Part shown: piece after piece, positions 24,171 to 36,130 of the stretch
Layout: each line of letters begins with the position of its first letter
Position numbering within the stretch: the first letter of the stretch is position 1
Assembly: GCA_039183205.1 (NCBI GenBank)
Contig: JBCDBR010000016.1
Location: 16,815-80,814, forward strand
DNA: 64,000 nucleotides
Reading direction: 5' to 3'
Source of the DNA: HKCCE3408 sp039183205
Lineage (GTDB): Bacteria > Pseudomonadota > Alphaproteobacteria > Rhodobacterales > Rhodobacteraceae
Program-made: the position numbers and the translations under genes
The notes under the pieces: model-generated
Told to the model about the DNA's origin: nothing
The model's database searches: none
What the model saw: only the letters and a program-made list of their open reading frames with translations

Positions 24171-24631
24171 TGCGAGCGATGGTTTTGGCGCTGGCCTTAT
24201 ACACGTTGCCCCAATCCGGTCTGGCTTGCGTCGAGGACCGCGTGGAAATTCGCGGCGATTTCGGCGGCGCGCGCTTCAACGTCGAGGTGGCCGACGATGC
24301 GCAAGAACGCAGTGTCGGTCTGATGCATCGCGAAAGCCTCGCGACAAATGCGGGCATGCTTTTTGTCTACCCCATCGAAGAAGAGGTGGGGTTTTGGATG
24401 GAAAACACATTGATCCCTTTAGACATGGTGTTCTTCAACGCGTCCGGTATCGCCGTAAAGGTGCATGAGAATGCAATTCCTTTGGACCGAACCGTGATCC
24501 GCAGCGATTTCCCGACGCAATATGTCTTGGAAATCAACGGTGGCTTGGCCCGTCAAATCGGCATCGCGCCTGGGGCGGAGCTCCGGCATCCCTCGGTGCA
24601 ACAAGGTATTGCCGCATGGCCGTGCGAGTAG
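24170..24631 (+). CDS. DUF192 family exported protein
   Basis: A 153-aa protein with an N-terminal signal peptide (MVLALALYTLPQSGLACVED) and a single DUF192 domain: QERSVGLMHRESLATNAGMLF, GFWMENTLIPLDMVF and a C-terminal QYVLEINGGLARQIGI. The domain is widespread and its function is not established. The ATG shares one base with the stop of the cold-shock gene, so the two are probably co-transcribed. Followed closely by tRNA-Pro. Confidence 0.85.
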   Translation: MRAMVLALALYTLPQSGLACVEDRVEIRGDFGGARFNVEVADDAQERSVGLMHRESLATNAGMLFVYPIEEEVGFWMENTLIPLDMVFFNASGIAVKVHENAIPLDRTVIRSDFPTQYVLEINGGLARQIGIAPGAELRHPSVQQGIAAWPCE

Positions 24632-24674
24632 GGTCTTTTCCTTCGTCGCCTTGCGCGGTATGGGGCGCATCAGT

Positions 24675-24751
24675 CGGGGCGTAGCGCAGCCTGGTAGCGC
24701 GTCTGTTTTGGGTACAGAAGGTCGTGAGTTCGAATCTCGCCGCCCCGACCA
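24675..24751 (+). tRNA. tRNA-Pro (anticodon TGG)
   Basis: A 77-nt tRNA with acceptor arms CGGGGCG and CGCCCCG, encoded CCA, D-arm GTAGCGCAGCCTGGTAGCGC, T-arm GAGTTCGAATCTC, and anticodon loop TTTGGGT between TCTGT and ACAGA, giving TGG (reads CCA and, by wobble, other proline codons). Confidence 0.97.
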
Positions 24752-25069
24752 CGCCTATTTAGCCCCAGATCTTGCACGGCCTCGGGCCTCAGCTATGGCG
24801 CCGCGGCCACGTCTGAGACGGGCCAGCTTGACGACAGGGCGCATTTTTGTGCCTTTACCTTATCTGGTGTGTGCAGTTCGGCGTATCGTCCATATTTGGT
24901 GGTAGAAGCCGTGCGGATGCAGCAGCGCGGTGTAACTTCCCCGGGGTAAACGGAAAATTCGTGACCCCCTGCCAATGGCGCGCCGAGGCGGAATCATTGC
25001 CGCCCGCGGCAGATCATCTCTGGCCCAAAATTCAACCCAAAAAACTGTAACAAATTTGAAAAAATCCTG
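24752..25069. other. Intergenic stretch between tRNA-Pro and the nrdJ promoter
   Basis: No convincing gene was found in these 318 bp. The final part is A-rich and leads into the likely nrdJ promoter at 25070. No cobalamin-riboswitch-like B12 box was recognised here. Confidence 0.5.
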
Positions 25070-25295
25070 TTGACCGAGACGCGACTCTCGCTGCAAGTTG
25101 TGTGGGCTGAGGAAAGCAATACTAAATATGGTACTCCTCGGCACGGGACGATAGCCCATCCATAGTCGAAACGGTCTAAGGCTGAGACCGGCGCCTCGGT
25201 GCGTGCACTGCGGTGGAAGGGAGGTTGTGCCGAAGGCGAAGATTGAGGTCCGAGCGCAACGACGCTGGCAGGGCAAGAATATGGGACCAGTGTAA
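25070..25295 (+). promoter_or_regulatory. nrdJ promoter and structured 5' leader RNA candidate
   Basis: A -35-like TTGACC (25070-25075) precedes a long leader. Visible pairings: TGGGCT (25103-25108) with AGCCCA (25153-25158); inside it GAGGA (25109-25113) with TCCTC (25135-25139); a perfect hairpin CGGTCT/AGACCG (25172-25177, 25185-25190); and two alternative long-range pairings of the downstream CCGAAGGCG region (25230-25238), with CGCCTCGG (25192-25199) or, through GTGCCG (25227-25232), with CGGCAC (25139-25144). Mutually exclusive stems before a B12-dependent enzyme suggest a regulatory RNA. A candidate 'nrdJ' motif has been described in the comparative literature; identity was not tested. 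Confidence 0.5.
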
Positions 25296-28964
<3,669 letters not shown>

Positions 28965-28971
28965 GGAATTC

Positions 28972-29031
28972 GTTCCGTCCCGCTTGGGAGCGAGGGGGAC
29001 GAACGACACACGGGGCGGGTGCGCTCGCCCC
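28972..29031 (+). other. Two hairpins in the nrdJ 3' untranslated region
   Basis: GTTC-C-GTCCC (28972-28981) pairs with GGGACGAAC (28996-29004) leaving one bulged C, and GGGGCG (29012-29017) pairs with CGCCCC (29026-29031). Neither has a T-tract. They lie between the stop and the true terminator and may protect the 3' end. The rest of 28965-29261 holds no gene. Confidence 0.4.
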
Positions 29032-29098
29032 TAACGCGGGTCAGGCCGCAGGCAGAAACCGGGCGGTATCAAACGGAGCCTGATCAGCGAAACTCTAT

Positions 29099-29128
29099 GG
29101 GGGACCCTCGGGTCCCCCCTTTTCTTTT
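29099..29128 (+). terminator. Rho-independent terminator of nrdJ
   Basis: GGGGGACC (29099-29106), loop CTCG, GGTCCCCC (29111-29118), then TTTTCTTTT. Perfect 8-bp GC-rich stem followed by a T-tract, about 135 bp after the nrdJ stop. Confidence 0.88.
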
Positions 29129-29261
29129 GCAGGCGGCGGGTCGCGTCGGGCCAGCTGCGCCAGCCGCTCCTTGACCCGCATTGCCATGGACAAAACGCAT
29201 CGTCCCACAGCAAAACTGCCGGTCCGCGTCAGATCGACCCGCCGATGGCGCGGTGCGCCCG

Positions 29262-31355
29262 TTACCCCGCCGCGGTGACCGGGTCATTGACGACGATCAC
29301 GGGTTTCATCTGGTCAAGAATGTCGGCGGCGAGATGGCATTTGATCTCGTGTCCGGTCCCAAGTTTCCGCATCGGCGGCACGTCGGTCTCGCAGAGATTG
29401 CCGGGCACCTCGGATTTCCAGCGACAGCGGGTCTGGAACGGGCAGCCCGATGGTGGGTTCATCGCCGAGGGGATGTCGCCTTCCAGCACGATGCGCTGTT
29501 TTTCGACGCTTGTATCGGCGATTGGAACAGCCGAGAGAAGGGCTTCGGTATACGGGTGGTAGGGCGGGTTAAAGACCTGTTCTGTATCGCCAATTTCGAC
29601 CACATGGCCAAGGTACATGACCATCACACGGTCACTGAGATAGCGCACAATCGAGAGATCATGCGAGATGAAGAGAAGCGTTGTCTTCTCGGTCCGCTGT
29701 ATCTCCATCAAGAGATCGGTGACCGCCGCTTGAACCGAGACATCCAGCGCCGAGACGGGTTCATCAGCGACGACAATTCGCGCACCGCCCGCAAAGGCCC
29801 GCGCGATGCCCACGCGCTGTTTTTGGCCACCCGAGAGCTGGCGTGGCATGCGGTCGGCAAAGGCGCGCGGCAGTTTGACCAGGTCCAAAAGCTCCAACAT
29901 CCGGTTGCGCCGGTCGGCGTCGGAATTGCCATAGTGGAAGACCTCAAGGGCGCGGATAATTTGCCGTCCGACCGTCATCGACGGGTTCAGCGTGTCGAAC
30001 GGGTTCTGGAACACCATTTGGATCGACGAGACCGTACCGGTATCGCGGCTGTCGATGGGCGTGCCTTGGATCGATTGATTGTCGAGCAGGACCTGCCCAT
30101 CGGTGGCGGTTTCAAGCCCCATCAACACCTTTGCCAGGGTCGATTTCCCGCAGCCCGATTCCCCCACAATCGCCAAGGTCTCGGATTCGCGCGCCTCAAA
30201 GCTAAGCGTTTCGTTTGCCTTGACGACCTTGGTGCCGCCGCCACCGAACATCTTGTTCGCCGCCACCTCATAGTATTTCTTCAACTCGTCGATCTTCAGG
30301 ACCGTATCGCCAATCTCGGCTTTGCCTTTTTCTTCGGTCGCCACAATTGGCGCGTTCCAGTCAATCTCTAGATTGCGCAGGCAGCGGGTGGCGTGCCGGT
30401 CATCGCCGGCAACATCTGTCATCTGGATATCCTGTGCATCGCAGCGGCCCTGTTCGAAATAATCACAACGCGGGCCGAAATTGCAGCCAGGCGGGCGTTC
30501 ATGGGGCAGGGGAAAATTGCCGGGAATGGCCACAAGCGGGCGCGATGTTTTGTCCGCGCCCGGCAGCGGGATCGAGCGAAAGAGCGCCTGCGTATAGGGA
30601 TGCTGCATCCGGTCGAAGACATCTTCGATCGACCCGGTCTCAACCGCTTCGCCGGAATACATCACGCACAGCCGGTCGCAGGTTTCCAAGACCAGGCCGA
30701 GATTATGGGAAATGAACAGCATCGATGTGCCGTATTTGGTGCCGAGGTCTTTGACCAATTCGACGACCGCGGCCTCGACGGTCACATCCAGCGCAGTTGT
30801 CGGTTCATCTAGGATCAAAAGGCTTGGCTTGGACATCAGCGCCATGGCGATCACGATACGCTGTTGCTGACCACCCGAAAGCTGATGGGGATAGCTTTTC
30901 AGCATGCGTTCGGGGTCGGGCAGGCGGACATCGGTCACCACTTCGAGCGCACGGGCATAAGCTTCTTTTTCGCCGATGCCTTCATGGATCATCGGCACTT
31001 CCATGAGCTGTTGGCCGATCTTCATGGCGGGATTGAGCGATGCCATAGGTTCTTGATAGATCATCGCAATTTCAGACCCGCGCAGATCACGTAGCTCTTC
31101 GGCAGACATTGCGTTCAGGTCGCGGCCTTTGAATTTGATCGTGCCGCCCACGATCCGACCATTGACGCCCAGGTCCTGCATCACGCCAAGCGCCACGGTG
31201 GATTTCCCGCAGCCCGATTCACCGACCAGCCCCATGGCTTCACCGGGCATCACCGTGCAGGAAAAATCCATCACGGCGGGAATTTCGCGGAGGCGGGTGA
31301 AGAAGGAGATCGAGAGGTTCGAGATCTCTAGGATCGGTCCGTCATAGCTGGTCAT
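29262..31355 (-). CDS. Oligopeptide-type ABC transporter, fused double ATP-binding protein
   Basis: Energises peptide, opine or nickel-type uptake through the permeases encoded upstream. The 697-aa protein joins two complete ABC domains. Domain 1 has Walker A GESGCGKST near residue 44, signature LSGGQQQR, and Walker B LLILDEPTTALD. Domain 2, from about residue 345, has Walker A GESGCGKST, signature LSGGQKQR, and Walker B VVADEPVSALD. Each ends with the oligopeptide C-terminal extension containing CNFGPRC or CPFQTRC, possible iron-sulfur or metal sites. It corresponds to DppD plus DppF in one chain. Last gene of the operon. Confidence 0.93.
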   Translation of the reverse strand: MTSYDGPILEISNLSISFFTRLREIPAVMDFSCTVMPGEAMGLVGESGCGKSTVALGVMQDLGVNGRIVGGTIKFKGRDLNAMSAEELRDLRGSEIAMIYQEPMASLNPAMKIGQQLMEVPMIHEGIGEKEAYARALEVVTDVRLPDPERMLKSYPHQLSGGQQQRIVIAMALMSKPSLLILDEPTTALDVTVEAAVVELVKDLGTKYGTSMLFISHNLGLVLETCDRLCVMYSGEAVETGSIEDVFDRMQHPYTQALFRSIPLPGADKTSRPLVAIPGNFPLPHERPPGCNFGPRCDYFEQGRCDAQDIQMTDVAGDDRHATRCLRNLEIDWNAPIVATEEKGKAEIGDTVLKIDELKKYYEVAANKMFGGGGTKVVKANETLSFEARESETLAIVGESGCGKSTLAKVLMGLETATDGQVLLDNQSIQGTPIDSRDTGTVSSIQMVFQNPFDTLNPSMTVGRQIIRALEVFHYGNSDADRRNRMLELLDLVKLPRAFADRMPRQLSGGQKQRVGIARAFAGGARIVVADEPVSALDVSVQAAVTDLLMEIQRTEKTTLLFISHDLSIVRYLSDRVMVMYLGHVVEIGDTEQVFNPPYHPYTEALLSAVPIADTSVEKQRIVLEGDIPSAMNPPSGCPFQTRCRWKSEVPGNLCETDVPPMRKLGTGHEIKCHLAADILDQMKPVIVVNDPVTAAG

Positions 31356-31451
31356 CTGTGTCTCCCTGGCGCTCGATTGAGGCTTGGTGGATGGTCCGGT
31401 TTACCCGGATAGACTTGGTATATCTGCCGTATATCTTTGGTATGGCTGCTG

Positions 31452-31583
31452 TTATCGATCCCCGAGTTTCACGACAAAGTGGCGGCAACCGGTGCGCGCT
31501 TTATCGACGTTCATGGGCTTGGCTTGCCAGATCACGCTGGAGCCGAACGTCGCACCAAAGAAAAGGATCAACACGACCGACAT
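31452..31583 (-). CDS. Possible 43-aa membrane peptide inside the ABC operon
   Basis: Frame starting MSVVLILFFGATFGSSVIWQ: a hydrophobic N-terminal helix followed by a polar, basic tail (KARTGCRH). It begins eight bases after the stop of the DppC-type permease, with AAGGA (in the end of that gene) upstream, and fills the otherwise unexplained 236-bp gap before the ATPase gene. Small membrane subunits accompany some transporters. Without conservation data it remains tentative. Confidence 0.4.
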   Translation of the reverse strand: MSVVLILFFGATFGSSVIWQAKPMNVDKARTGCRHFVVKLGDR

Positions 31584-31591
31584 CGGGCTGA

Positions 31592-33046
31592 TCAATCCTT
31601 AAGGCTTTCTTCGCGCAGCCCATCAGCCAATAGATTTAGGCCCAAAACGAGCGACATCAGCGCCAGAGCAGGTGGCAGGGGCGGGTGCGGGTAGACGGTC
31701 AGAAGACGCCGTCCCTCGTTGATCGTCGAGCCCCAATCCGGCGATTCCGGGCTCACGCCGAGGCCGAAGAACCCTAATGTTCCCAAAAGGATCGTCGTAT
31801 AGCCAATGCGCAAACAGAAATCGACGATCAGCGGACCGCGTGCATTGGGCAGGATTTCCCAAAGCATGATGTACCACGGCCCTTCGCCGCGCGTTTGCGC
31901 CGCACCTACGTAGTCTCGCGTTCGGACGTCCAAGACGAGCCCGCGGACGATCCGGAAGACGGTGGGTGAGTTCACGAACACGACCGAGACAAACACGATC
32001 AGGATATTCTTGGGCACGTCGATCCCGTCGATTGCGGCCGGCAATGGTCGAAACAGGCTTTCCGGATCGGGATCGCTCAGAAGCGACAGATAGGCCCAAC
32101 CGCCGACCACAACTGTGACGCCCACCAAGACATTGCGCAATTGGGGCTGCGTGTGGAACCGGGAATTGAACAGCGTCACAAAGAACAGGATCGGGAAGAT
32201 GAACAAGACGCCGCCCATCACGATCGGGATAAAGCTGTCTTGGATTTCGGGTGTGACCAGCAGGTAGAACAGCAAGATCACCGGAAAGGCCAAGACCAAA
32301 TTCGCGATGAACGTGATGATCGTGTCGATCCGACCGCCCAAATAGCCCGCAGGCAAGCCAAGCGAGATGCCGACCATAAAGGCAAAGAGCGTGGCCAGCG
32401 GCGCGATCCGCAAAACCGAGACGGCGCCGTAGACCATTCGGCTGAACACGTCGCGGCCAAGGCTATCGGCCCCCAAAAGGTAAAAGGCGTATTCGCCGTC
32501 CTCTGGGTCCGGCAGCGGCACCCCCGGCGTTCCATTGCGGATCGATGAGATCTGTGACAGCGGCTCATGCGTGGCAATCAGACCGGCAAAAATGGCGGTG
32601 AAAATCCAGAACATCACCAGGCCAAAGCCGACCATGCCGATCGGACTGTCAAAGAGCTTACCGTAAAGGCCGAGCTTGCGCTTAAACGTGATCGAGACCG
32701 CAAACAGCGCAATCAGCGCGATCCATACGGGCACGAACCGCGCGCCGAGCGATCCGATGATACCGCGCGCCTCCAGGTCGGGCTGCACGATGCCGCCAAC
32801 GATGTAGATCACGCAACAGGCGAGAAACAGCAAAACGGCGTATTTCATACCCATCAGCGCGTAATCGGACGGTGTGCGCACGATGCTGAGCGTGTGATCG
32901 GCATTCACCACCGTCTCACCCGGTCGGATGCCCGCGATGGTCAGAGCGATATTGCTGAGAAAACTGATGATGAAGACGACCAGTGCTGCCAGCATCATCG
33001 GGTTCAAGATGGCGCCAAGGTTTCCGGACCAAGTTAGATGTTCCAT
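31592..33046 (-). CDS. ABC transporter permease, DppC type
   Basis: A 484-aa inner-membrane permease for an oligopeptide-type system. The C-terminal 280 residues form the usual permease domain, with LGADSLGRDVFSRMVYGA and the EAA-type loop DYVGAAQTRGEGPWYIM that docks on the ATPase. The N-terminal 170 residues add about four extra membrane helices beyond a standard DppC of near 300 aa. It is 13 bp downstream of the dppB-type gene. Confidence 0.9.
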   Translation of the reverse strand: MEHLTWSGNLGAILNPMMLAALVVFIISFLSNIALTIAGIRPGETVVNADHTLSIVRTPSDYALMGMKYAVLLFLACCVIYIVGGIVQPDLEARGIIGSLGARFVPVWIALIALFAVSITFKRKLGLYGKLFDSPIGMVGFGLVMFWIFTAIFAGLIATHEPLSQISSIRNGTPGVPLPDPEDGEYAFYLLGADSLGRDVFSRMVYGAVSVLRIAPLATLFAFMVGISLGLPAGYLGGRIDTIITFIANLVLAFPVILLFYLLVTPEIQDSFIPIVMGGVLFIFPILFFVTLFNSRFHTQPQLRNVLVGVTVVVGGWAYLSLLSDPDPESLFRPLPAAIDGIDVPKNILIVFVSVVFVNSPTVFRIVRGLVLDVRTRDYVGAAQTRGEGPWYIMLWEILPNARGPLIVDFCLRIGYTTILLGTLGFFGLGVSPESPDWGSTINEGRRLLTVYPHPPLPPALALMSLVLGLNLLADGLREESLKD

Positions 33047-33059
33047 GCTGCGTTGCCCC

Positions 33060-34148
33060 TTAGCTAATCCGGATCCGCGGGTTCAAGAACACATAGCCGA
33101 TGTCAGAAATCAGCTGCGTGATCAAAACCACAAGGACGGCAACGATGGAGCAGGTGAGCAGCAATTCGATATCGTTGTTGGATGCTGCTTGGACCAAGGT
33201 CCAGCCGAAGCCATTGTAATTGAACAGTGTCTCCACAATCACGACCCCGGTCAGAAGCCACGGGAATTGGAGCATGATGACGGTAAACGGCGCAATGAGC
33301 GCGTTGCGCAATGCGTGTTTCAGAACGATCTTGCGGAAGCTGACACCTTTCAGCCGCGCGGTTCGGATATATTGCGCGGTCATGACCTCTGCCATGGAGG
33401 CGCGGGTCATACGCGCGATATATCCCATGCCGTAAAGTGCGATGGTCATGACCGGCAGGGTGAAGTTCCAGAAATTGGCGCCGTCCATCGCTTGGCGGGC
33501 GGAGCCTTGGAACAACGTGCGCCCCTCAATCCAGCCCCATTCCGCCAAAAGCGGCGATATGCCGGTTTGCGAGGAGGCCAGCAAAACAATGAAGATCACG
33601 CCAGAGACGTATTCCGGCGTCGCGGTTGTGGCGATGGCAAAGGTCGATAAGGATCGGTCGAGCCGAGAGCCTTCGCGCATGCCCGCCAGAACGCCCACAA
33701 GCAATGCTGCCGGTACCATGATGATAAAGGCCCAGAACATCAGCTTGCCGGTCAGGGCCAAACGACCGCCCACAATCGACGACACCTCGTCGTCCGAGAC
33801 CGTTGAATACCCCAAATCGCCTTGCAGGACGCCGCAAAAGCGCGGCGCGTCTTCCAAGCTATCCCCGAGATCGACGCAGCGCCCTGTCACTTCACCGGTT
33901 TCTTCGTCGATCAATGTCCAACCCGGGCGGACGCCAAGCCATTCGCCATACCGCGACACCATCGACCCGCCATAGCCATTGCGGTCGAGCCAGCTTGCCA
34001 CCTCGGCATCCGTCATCCGCGCATTGCCCTGCGTTTTGGCGAGTTTTTCCAGATTGGGCTGAAGGTTGGTCAGGAAGAAAACAACGAAGGTAAGACACAA
34101 GGCGGTCAGCGCCATCACGCCAATTCGTTTGAGGATAAAAAGTGCCAT
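33060..34148 (-). CDS. ABC transporter permease, DppB type
   Basis: A 362-aa inner-membrane permease. It starts with the typical first helix (FILKRIGVMALTALCLTF), followed by a large periplasmic insertion (about residues 35-130) and the permease domain with YIARMTRASMAEVM, the EAA loop QYIRTARLKGVSFRKIVLKH, and PFTVIMLQFPWLLTG. It pairs with the DppC-type gene 13 bp downstream; the substrate-binding-protein gene is upstream across a hairpin. Confidence 0.92.
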   Translation of the reverse strand: MALFILKRIGVMALTALCLTFVVFFLTNLQPNLEKLAKTQGNARMTDAEVASWLDRNGYGGSMVSRYGEWLGVRPGWTLIDEETGEVTGRCVDLGDSLEDAPRFCGVLQGDLGYSTVSDDEVSSIVGGRLALTGKLMFWAFIIMVPAALLVGVLAGMREGSRLDRSLSTFAIATTATPEYVSGVIFIVLLASSQTGISPLLAEWGWIEGRTLFQGSARQAMDGANFWNFTLPVMTIALYGMGYIARMTRASMAEVMTAQYIRTARLKGVSFRKIVLKHALRNALIAPFTVIMLQFPWLLTGVVIVETLFNYNGFGWTLVQAASNNDIELLLTCSIVAVLVVLITQLISDIGYVFLNPRIRIS

Positions 34149-34198
34149 GCACGGTCCCTGTTCAGTGGCTGGCCGGTCTTTTGCGGGCCTAAAAGGAA

Positions 34199-34228
34199 CA
34201 GGGCGGCGTCTGGATGAGCGCCGCCCTG
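34199..34228 (-). terminator. Intercistronic hairpin between binding protein and permease genes
   Basis: CAGGGCGGCG (34199-34208) and CGCCGCCCTG (34219-34228) are perfect 10-bp arms around a 10-nt loop. On the minus strand TTCCTTTTAG follows, a poor T-tract. It probably attenuates or stabilises so that more binding protein than permease is made, a common feature of such operons. Confidence 0.65.
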
Positions 34229-34240
34229 TGATCGTTTAGG

Positions 34241-35884
34241 TCAGGCTTCAATGCCGAGATAATGTGGATTGATCTCGAACTTGGGATGCATGAACGCGTT
34301 GACCACATTGGGCTGTGCGTGGCGATAGAGTGAGCGCCAATAGGGCTGACACACCACAGCGTCATCGCGCAGGATCGTTTGCAGCTGAGCCATGATGGCC
34401 CGCCGCTCTTCGGAGTTTTGGATCCCGTTGGCTTGGTCAAGCAAGGCATCGAAGTCTGGATTTGCATACCCGGCTTCGTTCCATGCCACGCCTGAGCGGT
34501 AGGCGAGGTTGTAGATTTCGACACCAAGGACACGGCCATTCCAACCGGTCGAGCTGAGCGGGTAGTTCAGCCAATCGTTCCAGAAGGTCGACCCTGGAAT
34601 AATCACCCGTTCCACATTGAAGCCCGCATCGCGCAATTGCGCGGCATAGGCGTCGGTGGTCGGGCGTTCGAAGCCCCCGTCGAGCGATGTGATTTCGAAC
34701 ACGTGGTCGGCATAGCCGGCCTCGGTGAGAAGGGCCAGCGCACCTTCTTTGTCGACGGCCACCGGCTCGATCTCGGCATATTCGGGATGGATCGGCGCGA
34801 CGTGGTGGTTTTCAGCCACCGAGCCGCGGTTGTCGTATCCAAGCTCCAACACTTCTTGCAGATCGACGGCCATGTTGATGGCCTGACGCACGCGGGGGTC
34901 GTTATAGGGCTCGCTGGACTGGTTGGGGCGCAGCACGATGGTCGCCGCGGTGGGCGTTTCGTATTGCGTCCACCCGATCGCATCGAAGATTTCGATGAAC
35001 TCACCCACGGTTTCGTAGGTCATGTCGAACTCGCCCGCATCGGCGCCGGCGAACCATGCCGCAGGGTCGGTGCCCAGATCGATGAACTCGATTGTATCGA
35101 GATACGCTGTGCCCCAATAGGTGTGATCGGGATTTTTCTCCAACAACGCACCCACGCCCACTTCGTGTCGCGCGATCCGATAGGCGCCGGTTCCCACACC
35201 ATGTGATACCGGGTCCTGGCCGATGTAATCCATGTGCTGGATGGCACCGGGATATTCCGCCATAGCTGGCACGATGACGATATCGGGGCGTTGCAGGTTC
35301 AATTGCACGGTGAGATCATCGACGACGACGATGGCGCCTTCGGCGGCCGAGGTGCCACCCTCTGCAATCAGCGCGCCCATACGCGTGGCCATCGAATTGC
35401 CTTCGACCTCGGTTTCGCACCAAGCCTCGAAATTCGCAGCAACATGGGCGGCGGTGAATGCGTCGCCATTGTTAAACGTAACGCCAGGACGCACGTTCAG
35501 TGTGTATTGCGTGGCATCGTCATTGGCTTCCCAACTTTCCAGGAGCACACCAGTGAAGGTCCCGTCTGGATTGAGTTCGATGAGATATTCGGCGATGCCG
35601 CGGGTCATGTTCGCAAGTTCGTTCCAGTCATAGGTGCGCGGGTCTTTGCCGGCGCGCACGCTCATCTGGATGCGCAAATCACCACCCATCGGAGCGGACG
35701 CGAGATGGCCGCCAGCTTCGGCGGGCGATAAACCAATCAATGAATAAGCGGCTGCCGCACTCACGCCGAGCGCTGTTGTGCGTGCCAAAAATTCGCGCCG
35801 GCTAAGGTCGCCGGCCAAGCATTCCTCGGCATACATTGTAGCTGCCGGGTGAATGGCCCGGCCGCGGTCTAGCTGTTCCGACAT
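34241..35884 (-). CDS. ABC transporter substrate-binding protein, family 5 (Tat-exported)
   Basis: Periplasmic receptor of the peptide/nickel/opine family. The 547-aa product carries a twin-arginine signal SRREFLARTTALGVSAAAA that begins unusually far in (about residue 28), followed by the family 5 body: LNVRPGVTFNNGDAFTAAHV, GTGAYRI, and NDPRVRQAINMAVD. The ATG at 35884 is chosen for GGGAG upstream. First gene of the transporter operon, downstream of an AraC regulator on the same strand. Ligand unknown. Confidence 0.92.
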   Translation of the reverse strand: MSEQLDRGRAIHPAATMYAEECLAGDLSRREFLARTTALGVSAAAAYSLIGLSPAEAGGHLASAPMGGDLRIQMSVRAGKDPRTYDWNELANMTRGIAEYLIELNPDGTFTGVLLESWEANDDATQYTLNVRPGVTFNNGDAFTAAHVAANFEAWCETEVEGNSMATRMGALIAEGGTSAAEGAIVVVDDLTVQLNLQRPDIVIVPAMAEYPGAIQHMDYIGQDPVSHGVGTGAYRIARHEVGVGALLEKNPDHTYWGTAYLDTIEFIDLGTDPAAWFAGADAGEFDMTYETVGEFIEIFDAIGWTQYETPTAATIVLRPNQSSEPYNDPRVRQAINMAVDLQEVLELGYDNRGSVAENHHVAPIHPEYAEIEPVAVDKEGALALLTEAGYADHVFEITSLDGGFERPTTDAYAAQLRDAGFNVERVIIPGSTFWNDWLNYPLSSTGWNGRVLGVEIYNLAYRSGVAWNEAGYANPDFDALLDQANGIQNSEERRAIMAQLQTILRDDAVVCQPYWRSLYRHAQPNVVNAFMHPKFEINPHYLGIEA

Positions 35885-36130
35885 ATAAAGTCTCCCTGTG
35901 ACGTTGTCGTCTGTCTTGGTGCATGCAGTTTTTTGCAGGTCCGCCGCCAATACCCATCGTCATGACGTTTTCCCCACTTGCACGGCGTGGTACGCATACG
36001 GCACGCTTTAGTTGCCGCCGTCAACGGCACAGCGCGGCGTTTCATGGAAAAAATGCGACATCTTGGTGCCGCTTTCAGACACTTTCGCACCACCGACTAG
36101 GAATTAAGCCGAAATATAAAATCTTCGTCA

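Noticed and set aside
25119..25134. NrdR box in the nrdJ leader (ATACTAAATATGGTAC)
   Set aside because: It is partly palindromic but matches the NrdR consensus poorly and lacks the second copy expected about 31-32 bp away; it is more simply explained as the loop of the first hairpin.
25070..25295. Classical cobalamin riboswitch upstream of nrdJ
   Set aside because: No B12-box-like sequence or typical receptor core was found; the leader is structured but different.
29084..29287. Small minus-strand frame downstream of the ABC ATPase gene
   Set aside because: It overlaps the ATPase end and the nrdJ terminator, is arginine- and glycine-rich in the style of GC-rich antisense frames, and has no ribosome binding site.
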